Source: Tribonema minus (Eukaryota; Sar; Xanthophyceae; Tribonematales; Tribonemataceae). From it: a stretch of DNA of 64,000 nucleotides. Under the pieces are notes generated by a model that saw only the letters and a program-made list of their open reading frames with translations, ran no database searches and was not told the origin of the DNA. The stretch spans positions 62,001 through 126,000 of the forward strand of contig JAFCMP010000089.1 of assembly GCA_017506865.1 (NCBI GenBank). Reading direction: 5' to 3'. The position numbers and the translations under genes are program-made. Positions 9,782-20,676 of this stretch are shown one piece after another (within the stretch, counting starts at the first letter, position 1; each line of letters begins with the position of its first letter).

Positions 9782-12700
9782 TCAGCGCTGCCGCTGCCGC
9801 GTGGTGATGTCGCGGCACGCAGCGCGCACGCACGCGCCGCCGCAGAAGTTGACGACGCAGCCCGTCGCGACGAAGTGCAGCAGCTGCAGCTGCGCGTCGC
9901 GGTCGTGGCGCACGCACAGGTGCACCCAGTTGAAGGGCGGCGGCAGGTCCGTCAGCGGCACGGTGGCGGCCTCGCGGCGGTAGTCGTACAGCGCCAGCAC
10001 GGCGTCGCCGCTGCACACCTGCGACTGCGCACAAGGGGGGGGGGGGGGGGGGGGCAAGAGTTCAGGCGGCGGGGAGGAGGGGATGACATCTGCAAGTACA
10101 GGCGTCGAGACACGAGCAGAGTGGCAGAGGAGTGTGGGGCGGTGTCTTGAATCTGGAAGTGCAAGCACCTGGCTCTCAGCGCATGACTGCCGAGACACGG
10201 ATGCACTATGCCATGTGCATTGGTGTTGGAACAAGGGAGGCGGCTGTGGGGCCGCATAGCGGTGAGCGGACGGCAGCCGCTGCTGCACAGCCGCTGCGCA
10301 GCGTACGCAGCACAACGCATCGGCGGGCAGATGACCGTCAGGAGACCGCTGGCGCGGCACGGCGGTGGTAACGTGGCAACATGAGAAGGGTTTTGTACAC
10401 GTAAGTATGATAGGATACATGCATACCTCTCCCTTCACTGCTGCTGGCATTGCGGGGATGTTGTAGAACTCGCCAACGAGCGGCGTCACGGCCACCGCGC
10501 CGAATGTGCGGGCCAGGATCTGGGACAGCAAGGCATGCAGCCAGCATAGGCGTGAGCGTCAGGAACAGGATAGGGGAACAAGGAACGCAATGTGGCATCA
10601 CTTTTGGGAGTCGGGGCCTGGCATGCGGGACAGGGGGGGGGGCACGGGCATTGACAGAGAGTCACGTCTTTTTCCAGTTGAAGTGTTTGCGAACGCTTTT
10701 GCGGTGCCGTTTGGCGTCTCTCCAAGCAACGCATAACGGGTGTGCCCTGCGCTTGCTGCTGCTGCACCCCCAGGGAGTGATGCCGCTGCCTGCACTCACG
10801 CCTTGCACAGGTACTTCTAAGAACATGCACAGCTGAACTCGTCGTACAACGCCGAGCATCGCATGGCTCAGCGACAACGCGGACTCAGCAGCCAGCGCCA
10901 CGTGGCACCAAAAAGCGGGCGAGCCGCCAGCTACGGCTCTGCACGAATGAGCATCTCCGGCCACCCCCCATCTGGTGACCTCACACCGCGCCGCCGCCGC
11001 CGCCGCCGCCGCCCTAACGACGCGCGCCACTGACGAGATCAGCAGAACGCCAGCAGCAATGCGACCGCGAGCGCCTCGTGTCAGCGCTCAGCGCACCTCA
11101 GCGCCGACCGTCGACACCTCCGCGTCGCCAAGCCCCGCCTGCATGAGCACGGGCACGCGCGCGCGCCGCCGTGCACCCCCCACGGCGCCCTCCGGCAGCT
11201 GAGCCGCCGTCATGGAGCCGCCCGTTGCGTGCAGGCCGCGGCGGCGCGTGCCGCCGGTGGGGTGTTCTTGGAAAGCCGTGGCAGCGTCGTATGCGAGCGC
11301 CGCCGCCGCCGCAGCGGCAGGGCCGTGCGCCGAGCGCCGCGCCGTGGGCGCGAGCGGCGGCACAGCGCGTTCATTGGCCGCAATGCCATCGCGCTGAGTT
11401 GGCATCGCGCGGCGATGCTTCGGCAGCTGCGCGTGCGAGTCCTCGCGCTGCCGCGGTTCTGCGTCCGTCGCGTGCTGATACTCACGGCCAGGCACAGATG
11501 AGCTCACCCAGTGCTCAGCAGCAGCCCAGGAGCCGTGCTGGCCCCGACCCGACCGCGCAGACACTGGCCGTTCGGGCGCCTGCCCGATCTGAGTGCGGTG
11601 CTGGCTAATCGAATCAGATGTCGGCTGCTGAAATTTGACCGGCAAGCGGTCCGGCCTCGTCAATGCCCGGTGACGGGGCTCGAGGCCAATCGGATCGCGA
11701 AGCTGATCCGTTTCGGCCCAATCAGGTGCCGCCCGCTGATCTCGTAATGTGTGCTGGTCCGGGCCTGGCTCATCTGCTGCCGTTAGCCGCGACACGCCGC
11801 CGACCGCATCGCCGTGCCGCCGCCGCTGCTGTAGCTGCTGCTGCTGCGGCGCGTCCGTCAGTGCGGCGGCAATCTGATGCTGCTGCTGCCGGTCTGGCGG
11901 CGCGGCTGCAAGCTGCCGCCGCTGCTGCTGCGGCGCGTCCATCGACGCGGCGGCGCGCTGCCGCTGCTGCTGCCGGTCTGGCGGCGCGGCGGCGAGCTGC
12001 CGCCGCTCCTGCCGCGGCGCGTCCACCGACGTGGCGGCGCGTTGCCGCTGCTGCCGCTGCTGCTGCTGCCGCTGCCGGTCTGGCGGCGCGGCGGCGAGCT
12101 GCCGCCGCTGCTGCCGCCGCGCGTCCACCGACGCGGCGGCGCGCTGCCAATGCTGCTGCTGCTGCCGCTGCCGCCACCGGTCCGGCGGCGCGGCGGCGGC
12201 CAGCCAGCCCGGCGCCTCCAGCGCATCGAACGCCGACTGTGCGACGGCCATGAAGAGGCGGAACGCGCGCGCGTCCGGCAGCGACGCGCGCAGCAGCGCG
12301 TGGTACGCGCGGAAGTCAAGCGAGCGCGAGAGCAGCATGGTGAAGGGCGCGCCGGGGACGCCCAGCGACGCGCGCTGCACGCGCGGCGAGAACGCTGCGG
12401 CGCGGGGGGGCAGAGGGTGTGCAGTGGGTGGGTGGGGAGGGGGGAGAGGGGGCGAATTTCTGCTAGGGCAGTATTCCGCATGCACAGGGAACGATGATTC
12501 AGGGGCGCAGAACTGACTGAGCAGACATTTGGGTGAGTTGGCGTGCATGGCTGCAGCACCAGAGCGTCAGCACGCAGCGGGGTGCTGAGAGATGCTGCGT
12601 GCGCGCGAGGAGCGTGGCGCGGGTCAAACAGGCGCAGGGATGCGTGCTCGAGGCAATGCGGCACGCGTGTATGGCGGGCGCAGTACTCATGTAGAGAGGG

Positions 12701-15700
12701 CCAGCCAGCGAGTGCGCTTAGGGTTAAGGCTACGTTGGCGTTGGCGCATCGCCGCCGGCACAGAGCACCGCTCGACTCTCGACCGACGCCACGCCGTCTG
12801 ACGCACCCGAGAAGCCGGCGCCGATGACGCCGCCCTGCGAGACGCCGTGGAAGACGCGCGGCGGCGGCGTGGCAGCGCTCAGCGCCTGCGCCTCTGGCGA
12901 CACAAAGTCGCGCCAGTGACGCTCCATCACGGCCATGACGGCGTCCATGTTGATGAAGGACTGCATGAGGTTGTCGACCATCGCCTCCATGATGGAGTCT
13001 GCGGAAGGGGGGGAGGGGGGGGGGGGGGGGGGGGGTAAGTACGGTGGGGGATGCTGCGCAGGGCGTGTGCGAGCGTGCCGCAGACGGTCCCGCAAGTGCA
13101 AAAAACGTGAATGCACGCGGCACACCGCACAACATACGATACCTGAAAGTATGATATTCATGTCATCGTACCATTGATGTTTACGCGAAGTCCGCCCCCT
13201 CACGCCGCAGCTATTCAAAATCTGCAGGGTCAGCGTCAGGTTGGGCGTCCCCTCACCATTACCCTCAAAGACCTACTGCTGCGTCCCTCGCCTGCATAGA
13301 TCGGTAATGTCTGCGCTGAGCTCTCGCTCAAGAGTACTCCTCCGGTGCTAATCCTAACCCTAGCCTTCTCACACACCCTGACCACCCCCTCGCACGGCCC
13401 TGACCTTAAACTCAAACCGCTCTCGCTCACGTCCCCTTCACGCTCAAGGCCACGGTCTGCAAAGGCTACGATCCGTGCAAGGTAAGGTGGCGCGCATGGC
13501 GCCACACATCAGCGCTCAGGCGCGAGGCACACCCACATGAGGGGTGGGGGCTGCACAGCTCACATCGACACAACTTCAACAGCCTGTGAGGAGTACCTAC
13601 ATGGGTCCGACAGCAGCCGAGCGCGCGCAAGGACTACCTACATAGCCACCCAAGTCCGAAAGCGGCGCGCTCCTGTCACGCCGCGCGCAGGCCAGGAGAG
13701 AGTCGCATCTACTCCATGACGGACGCCGCACAGCTCATGATGCAACTTCAAGAGGCCGCAGTACAGTACAGTACACACAGTACAGGGGTCCATCAGCGGC
13801 ACTTGCACCACGAAGGTAACGCTAGTTCTAACCTGAACCCGTGTGATTGATGCCTACCTGGATCGGACAGCAGTGCTCAGTACACTTCAAGTACAGTTCA
13901 CAGTACAGGCCCGTCAGCGGCACTTGCACCAAAAAAAGTCCCCCGAACCGGAACTGAACCCTTGTTGATGACACGTACCTGGGTCTGACAGCAGCGCTCG
14001 CGCCACGAAGATGAGGTCGAAGCGGCTCATGCCGCGCCAGTCGGTGGCCACGGTGAGCCAGCCGCCTTCGTCCGCTAGCTTGCCCAGGTAGCCATCCAGT
14101 AGCTCAGCCCTGAGGGGAAAATGGGGCCGAACTCATGAATTCGTGACAGTAGCGAGCGCGTGTACATGAACACACCGAGTATTTGAGTTGCGTGCATGGA
14201 GGACGAGTGGAGTTTCTCGTGAGTCGTTGTTTCACGCCGAGGGCGCAAAACAAGCCCGAGTGATCGGCAGGACCTTGTAGGGCCCGACGCGTCATCGCGG
14301 ACGGACGCCGTCAAGTGCTGCTCGTCGGCACGAGGCGCGACCCGCAAATACGCGCAAGGCGTACCGCACGCACCCATGCATACACACCGGCATAGGGCGC
14401 GGATGCTTCGGCGGGTCCGGCGCTGCGCGATGTGGCGGTGATGGCAAGCTTCCTGAGCACTGTACGCTGCCCACGCAAAGAGCACATGTGTCAGGGCTCC
14501 GCAGCAGTGCACATTCTCGCTGCCTACATGAGCGGATCAGGAACTTGCTCACAGGCGGGCGCTGGATACAGGTACTTCAACTACTGGAAGTGAGCATGAA
14601 GCGCCGCCCACCTGTCGCTGAAGAGGCCGCGATATTTCAAGTACATGAAGTACGCCAATAACCTGAAGTATAGACATACTTCAAGTACTTGAAGTATACA
14701 TCGCCGCCCACCTGTCGCCGAACAGGCCATGGCCGTACTGCACGACGGCCGTCACGCCCGCCGGCGCGGTGCTGTTGGGGGCCAGGCAGCGCGGAACGCG
14801 CACCACGAAGCCGACCTGCACGGGCGGCGACGGCGACGGCGGCGGCGAGCGCGCATGCATAGTTGACGGGGGGCGGGGGTAGATTAGGTGCTGTGAGATG
14901 GGAGTACGTGGGGGGTCAGAAAGCCTGCAGTGCAGAACGCTACAGTACAGTGCGAGATGCACAAGTGGCAGGCGGCACGCGCACCACGAAGCCGACCTGC
15001 GCGGGCGGCGGCGGCGGCGGCGGCGCATGCGCAGCAGATGGGGGGGGGTGGGTACTGAGACATCAGGGTATAGAAGTACAAAGGGGTACGAAAGTGCGCA
15101 GAGCACGAAGTGAGCTGCGCGGGCGGCGACGGTGGCGGGGCCGCATGCGCAGCAGACCGGGGGGCGGCGGTAGGTAATGAGTTATCAGGGTATACCAGGG
15201 GTACGAAAGTGCGCGGAGCGTTACACTGGACTGTGAGCGACACAGAAGATTGCGGCCACTCGCGTCATCTTCCCAGAGCAAAAGCAGGACTACCATGGCT
15301 GCACGCCACTACACTCTGTGTAAGCAGCATTGATCTATGCATGCGGCGGGCTCACAATTTCTCGTCACAATTCCGTCTTCCTTTGGACACATCGCGGGAG
15401 CAAATTAAGCCGGCGGCAAATTTTTTGGTCTAGTATCACGCCAAGGCGCCTAGACTCAGGTAGCGGTTGGCCCAGCCAGCCCGTGAACCCGCCCATCAGT
15501 ATTCCCACTTCAACCCCCGCACCGACCGAGCCAGGGTCACCACGCTCACCTCCAGAGCCTCTCCGCCAGGCCCGTGCCGCAGCATGTCGGCCGCGGCCTG
15601 CCGCATCGCTGTCGCATTGCCAATGTTGAGGTTGACGCTCCCGCCGTCCTTGCGGAGCGCCGCTCGCCGCAGGCCGCCCGCCCTGCTCCCAGCGTACGAG

Positions 15701-18700
15701 ACAGCAGGGAGACGTGTGGCAAGGGAGCGTCAACCTCAACACCGCCAATGAGACAGCTGAAAGACGGGAGTAGCTTGCTGGCAGGACAGGCAGGGGCGTC
15801 CGGGCGCGTGGCAGAAGCGACGGCGCCTGCGGCTTGTGGCAGGTAGCGGGGGTAGCCGGAACTTCATCGAACTTCATTCCGTGATGCCGTCCCTAACCCT
15901 GACACTAGCGCTTGCGGAACTCCCCGGCAGAAGACTAAATTGCACAGCGCAAGAGCACCGCTGCGCTGCGCATTGCCGATATCGAAGACAGGGGTACAAT
16001 CTGCGAGGTGCCTGACAGGGGATTGACGGGCGGGGAGAACAGGAGTTTTCTTCTTAGGCGACCGCAGCCCTGCAAGTATGTTGGCTACACTGAGCACTGC
16101 AATACCTGTGTGTGGGCGACACGTACGCGGGGACGGAGACCGTTCCCCAGAACGTTACGGGGACCACGCTCTGCGGATCCTCGTCCACCCTCACGATCTT
16201 GTACAGGGGCTCGACGGAAGCGGCGGCAGCGGCCTCAAAGCGCGCCGTCGCTTCCGCGCGCATGCCCTGCAGCATCCCCGTCTGAGGTGCGCACAGTGTC
16301 GATGGCGCAGCAGACCAGGGGGGGGGGACTGTTATGTTGGGGGGGGCGGGAAGCATTGACGTGTAAGCACAGCCACAGGACACCGTGAGTACAGTGGCGG
16401 CCGCCCGCTCACGTGCCCTGCGGGCTGCAGAAGCCCTCTTTTGTAGCGTGCTGGCGCAGGCAGACAACGCACCGGGTCGTTGATGTTCAGTGGGCGACTA
16501 ACATGCAACAGAGCTGCTGCGTTATGCACCCCGCAGATCGCTCACGGCGGGGGGGCGTTTCCCGGTGAGGGAGACATTCACTCAGTGCTTTTACGATCCA
16601 AGCACTGTGTCAGCACCTGCGCTTCCGCGGACGCCGTGGTGAAGTCCCACGCCAGCTGCAGCGCCCCGACGTCCACCCCCGCCGCCTCCAGCGCCGGCAG
16701 TATCTCCCCCACGAGACGCGCGCCGCTCTGCATCCCCTGTCCCCCCCCCTGCCCCCCCCTCTTCCCCTCCCCCGCCCCCTCCCCCCCCCCCGCCCCCGCC
16801 ATCCCCTCCGCCAGCAGCGCCTGGAACCCGCGCGAGGGCGGCAGCAGCGCACCGTCGGCCCCCGTGATGTTGAGCACCGCCACGATGTAGCGCTCGCCGT
16901 GCAGCAGGGCCTGCGCAGGCTGCAGCAGCGCGAGCGGGGCGCGCGCGTCCAGCGCGTCCAGCTCCGTGAAGTGCGCGACGCTGCGCAGCGGCGGCGGCGG
17001 CGGCGGCGGCGGTGGAGGCAGCGGCGGCGGCGGCGGGAGTGGCGGCGGCGGCGGCGGCGGCGGCGCGCAAGGCGTGGCCTTGTGAGTATTGCGGGTACGA
17101 TGTGGTTGTCGATGCGCGATGAGATGCTCTGTCACAAGGTACGTGTAGGTTCTGGTAGCGAGCTTGGTGTCGACCATCTGGGGTTGTTACGCCCAAAGTT
17201 AGAGCCATCAAGTGTAGAGTACAATGATTTGGGTGCGGCGACACGGCATCTCAGAAGGGGGGAGTTATTCTGTTAAAATGTGCACAAGACTCGTGACCCA
17301 GCGGGCAAGCCAGCCTCGTTGAGGCCGTTCTGTTGCAGAGTACAAGAAACCACCACTACACAACCTATTCACTGATAGATCAATGAGCTAGCGAAGTGAT
17401 GCACGTCTGTACACCAGTATGTACGCAGTGCTCACCGCTCGCCGGTCGCGGCGCGCACAAAGCACATCGTGGTAGGCATCAATCGCGACCGGCGCGCACA
17501 AAGCACATCGTGGTAGGCATCAATCGATACACATCAGGTACATAGGTAACAAATGCAGTGCTCACAACTTGCCGGTCGCGGCGTACACGATGCACATTGC
17601 GGTAGGTAGGTGCCGCTCAGTACACAGTAGGTACATACATAGCAACCACGACGCACGAGGCACGCCCGCCACAGGTAAGTACCACTCACTACACATGACG
17701 TACACAACAGGCACCCACATGCAGCGCTCACCGCTCGCCGGTCGCGGCGCGCACGAGGCACGTCGTGCGGCACTCGAGGCTGGCGGCGATGTTGCGCGGC
17801 GTCGGCAGCCCCAAGCCGCCCATGCCGTCCAGGTAGAAGAGTGCCGCGCCGAGCGTGGAGAAGCCGTCCATGGCGTTGAGGCGCGCTGCACGGTGCACAG
17901 CGCAGGCAGACCGTGCGCAGTCAGGGGTGTGGCGGGGTGACACGCCGCCGGCGTCTGACGCGTCGGATCGTACTGCACCAGGAAGCCCACATTTGGTGCT
18001 GACTCCAGCGGTAACCCCTGCCTACGTGTGTAACGTGAAGCCTCATGGCATACACGTGTAGCATGCACTGTGCGTCGCGGTTGATCTGGGCCGTCCACGT
18101 ATTGCCAGCAGCGGCAACAAGTGCTGCAGGCCATCTGTGTTGACAGCGCACCCTCCGCACTACCGGACGTTGGCACCACGACATTGAACTTGGACATCAG
18201 GGTAACCAGCAGCATTGGGCCCATGCTCGACCAGCAATGCATACCCATCATACTCATGGGTCGCCCAGGTGAGCTGCGCGTCCTGTTTCCTCCGTCAGAC
18301 TGCGTCGTCGCCAGCGTCTGACGAACCGTGCCAGCCTCGCCGCCAATCGCGCCTAGACGCGAGAGCAACAATGCCTGGAGGCGCGAGGAGACAAATTTCG
18401 CAACGCGCAGAGGATCGCACGCGTGCACGCGCGCACCCCCCGACGGGCGCTGACGGGCGCCATTCGTCTCAAGATCCCTCAGCGCTGCCGCGTGCGAGTT
18501 CAAACTTGGTGGTTTTACAGCATGCAAAACTATGGTGCATCTCAAGCTTGACGTTGACCACGAGGGCTTCTTCACGCATTGAGCAAAAACCAACATAACG
18601 TGCACAACGAACTGATCTTACGACGCGCGAAAAGCGCCCGCGCGCGCGCACCTGCGGACACGCGGCGGCCGCGCTGCGTCGCGGGCAGCGCGCCGCGCGG

Positions 18701-20300
18701 CATGCGCACGCGCACGCCCGTCGGCGTTGCGGCGTCGGGCACCAGGTACGCCGAGGAGGGCCACGGCAGCGCGCACAGGGTGCCGTCCAGGGGGTTGCAG
18801 CCAGTGATGCCATTGTCACCCTGCGGGATGTGATGCCAGAGGGGGGAAGGGGGGGGGGCATGGGGGGGGGGACGTGGTGACAGGCACGGGGTGCGGAGTC
18901 AGAGGGCGGTGTAGGTTGAGGGGCCCACCGGAGGATTCTGTCACGATGAGTGTAGACAGGAGCGGTGTTTGAGACAGACAGGAGCGGTGGTTGAGATGGG
19001 TCAAGGGACCCTCAGCAGTCTGTTGCCACGCGAATCGAATGCCAGTGACCCCTGATCAGTCGGCCTTGGTTGGAAAGGGCGTCAGGCATCGCACCCAGCG
19101 TGCTCATGGCGCCACTCAGAGGCTCGCTGATGGCGCAACAGTGCTCACCCTCGCCGCCGTCCGGCATTGAATTTCTACCGCAGCAGTGCTCACGCCGCAC
19201 AGTGCATGAGCCGGCGTCGGACACAGCTGCCGTCGCCATCGCTATGCAGTTTCCTCATAGAAAAAGAGCATGGTGTTCGAAGACGCCAACACTCCTTAAT
19301 GCTAAGTGGCGCAAAGCATTTGGTGACAAGATGGCAGTGCTAATCCCTGAATGCGCGCACTCACCCGCTGCAGCAGCACCGTGCCGGTGAGGCTCGCGGC
19401 CGCGACCGCCGCGACCGCCGCCGCCGTCGCCAGCGCCGCGCACGCCGCCCGCCGCAGGTGCGCCGCCGCCCACTGCGCCGCCGCCTCCCGCAGCCGCACG
19501 CGCTGCGCCATAACATCCCCCCCCTCGCAGCGCTCTCCCTCCAGGCAGCGCTCATCGTCGGGCGGCGCGGCGCGCGCGGCGGCGCGCAGCCGTGCGCGCG
19601 CCCACAGGTGCGCCGCCGCCGCCGCCGCGACCGCGCCGCGCGCCGCCGCCGCCGCGCGCAGCAGCGCCGCCACCGCCGTCAGCCCCCAGTGCAGGGCGCA
19701 CGACTCCGGGACGACGCGGCCGTCGGGCTCCACCGTAAGGAACCAGCGTGCTGCAACGATTATGTCAGCAGCGCTCAGCATCAGTGCCGCGGACGCTGCG
19801 GCATAGAGCAGCGCGAGCCACGGCGTGGCAGCGCGGCAGCGGCGGGCCTGCGCGTTGCTGTCGCCCACGGCGGGCGCCGCGAGGCTCAGCGGCAGCGCGG
19901 CGGTGAACAGCGCGGCGGCGGCGTCGGCGGCGGCGCACGCGGCGAGCGGCAGCAGCAGGAACCACGCGTCCAGCAGCAGCAGCAGCGCGAGCGCCGCGGC
20001 GCCGCCTGCCGCCGCCGTCGCCCCTAGCGCGAAGAACGACGCGGTGCAGAGCAGCTCCCAGCGCGCGAGCGCGGTGGCGTGCCGCGTCGCCACGCTCAGC
20101 AGCGCCTGCTGCGCCGCCGCCGCCGCCGGCGCATCCTCATCGCCGCTGCTGGTGCGGTAGTCGGCTGTCAGGCGCTGGAGCTCAAGCTGGCTGGCGCCAC
20201 CGCTGCCGCTGCTGCCGCCGAGCCCGTCTCGGCGCGCGATGTCTTCCGCTGCCGCCTCATTGAGCGGGGAGCGGCTGCCTCGCCACTTCGAGGCCTTCAT
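9782..20300 (-). CDS. Multi-pass membrane protein fused to an alpha/beta hydrolase, at least 11 exons
   Basis: Exons (minus): 20300-19365, 18820-18652, 17885-17732, 16980-16617, 16281-16123, 14815-14712, 14109-13979, 12998-12807, 12394-11097, 10519-10427, 10018-9782. All phases agree and the total is 1278 codons plus TGA. Exon 1 encodes about 312 residues with four or five Ala/Leu-rich membrane segments; the last sits just before the hydrolase part. The rest follows a bacterial (myxobacterial-type) secreted hydrolase family in order: PLDGTLCALPWPSSAYLVPD, MDGFSTLG, HGERYIVAVLNITGADGALL, LAWDFTTAS, QYGHGLFGD (about residue 620), a nucleophile-elbow-like GVSQGG (about 725), LGVPGAPFTMLLSRSLDFR, and a C-terminal VVNFCGGACV. 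I infer a membrane-anchored hydrolase; the substrate is unknown. The 12394-11097 exon holds a repeat that may hide an intron. Fusion of exon 1 to the rest rests on phase and a GTGAGT donor only. Confidence 0.75.
11200..12190 (-). repeat. Minisatellite inside the hydrolase gene (LAAAPPDR repeats)
   Basis: On the minus strand the exon segment GWLAAAAPPDRW is followed by at least three further copies of QLAAAPPDRQ separated by Gln/Arg-rich spacers, then low-complexity sequence to about 11200. In the bacterial relatives I remember, the flanking segments lie only some 15-20 residues apart. This stretch is therefore either a coding expansion or an intron made from copies of the exon end. The first copy alone has GACCG followed by GTGGCGG, a possible donor. 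The frame stays open throughout, but that is common at this base composition. A phase-matched acceptor was not found. Confidence 0.6.
13590..13979 (-). repeat. Donor-side echoes of the hydrolase DWRGMSRFD exon
   Basis: The real exon ends at 13979, with the plus strand reading cgtacctgggtctgacagcagcgct in two short halves. Degenerate copies of the same exon end and donor lie in the downstream intron at about 13849-13881 (tgcctacctggatcggacag) and 13590-13632 (gtacctacatgggtccgaca). Flanking intron sequence (cgtcagcggcacttgcacca) is repeated too, so the duplicated unit spans the junction. Confidence 0.75.
14595..15130 (-). repeat. Echoes on both sides of the hydrolase GHGLFG exon
   Basis: The real exon is 14815-14712. 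Its 3' end and donor (cgcccacctgtcgccgaaca on the plus strand) are copied downstream at about 14600-14625. Its acceptor and 5' end (accacgaagccgacctgcac) are copied upstream at about 14979-15000 and, more diverged, at about 15106-15125, each followed by the same GGC-rich stretch. One exon thus has echoes of both splice sites. Confidence 0.8.
17425..17732 (-). repeat. Donor-side echoes of the hydrolase MDGFSTLG exon
   Basis: The real exon ends at 17732. On the plus strand gctcaccgctcgccggtcgc recurs at about 17430, and a diverged copy (gctcacaacttgccggtcgc) lies at about 17560. A partial copy lies at 17484-17510. The best copy keeps the GAGCG/GTGAGC donor intact, so alternative splicing to it is possible in principle. 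Confidence 0.85.
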
Positions 20301-20676
20301 GGCGCCGGCAGCATCAGAGCAAAGCTGCCGTGCCGGGGCTGGTGGTGGTGTTGGCTGTGCTCATGGTACTGCTGCTGCCGGTAGCGCTGCTACAATGTCA
20401 CAGCTAGTGCTGTCTCACTAGCAGGATCCCAGTGTTAAAGTTTCTTGGCTCTGGATTACCTTGCGGTGCTTGCAGCTGCCTGAACTCTCCACGATGACGA
20501 TGGATCGCCGTGTGGCAGGCGACTGCTGACGCCCTGATCCCACCAGCCCACCTCCACACCTCCAAAGCCGAAACCTCAACAAAGATTGTGAGTTTTGAGG
20601 CGACTCGCCACTCGAAAACTGAGAGCGTCTGAAGGACAGGGTGGGGCATCAGAAGAATCCCCAGCACATCATCATC
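20301..20676. promoter_or_regulatory. Probable bidirectional promoter, hydrolase/kinase
   Basis: The 376 bp between the hydrolase start (minus, 20300) and the kinase start (plus, 20677) must contain both 5' untranslated regions and core promoters. No TATA box or named element could be identified. The stretch is less repetitive than the introns around it. Confidence 0.5.

Noticed and set aside
11858..13135. 425-codon minus-strand frame across the hydrolase region
   Set aside because: It crosses real exon borders in the wrong frame; the hydrolase reading with matching phases explains the same DNA.
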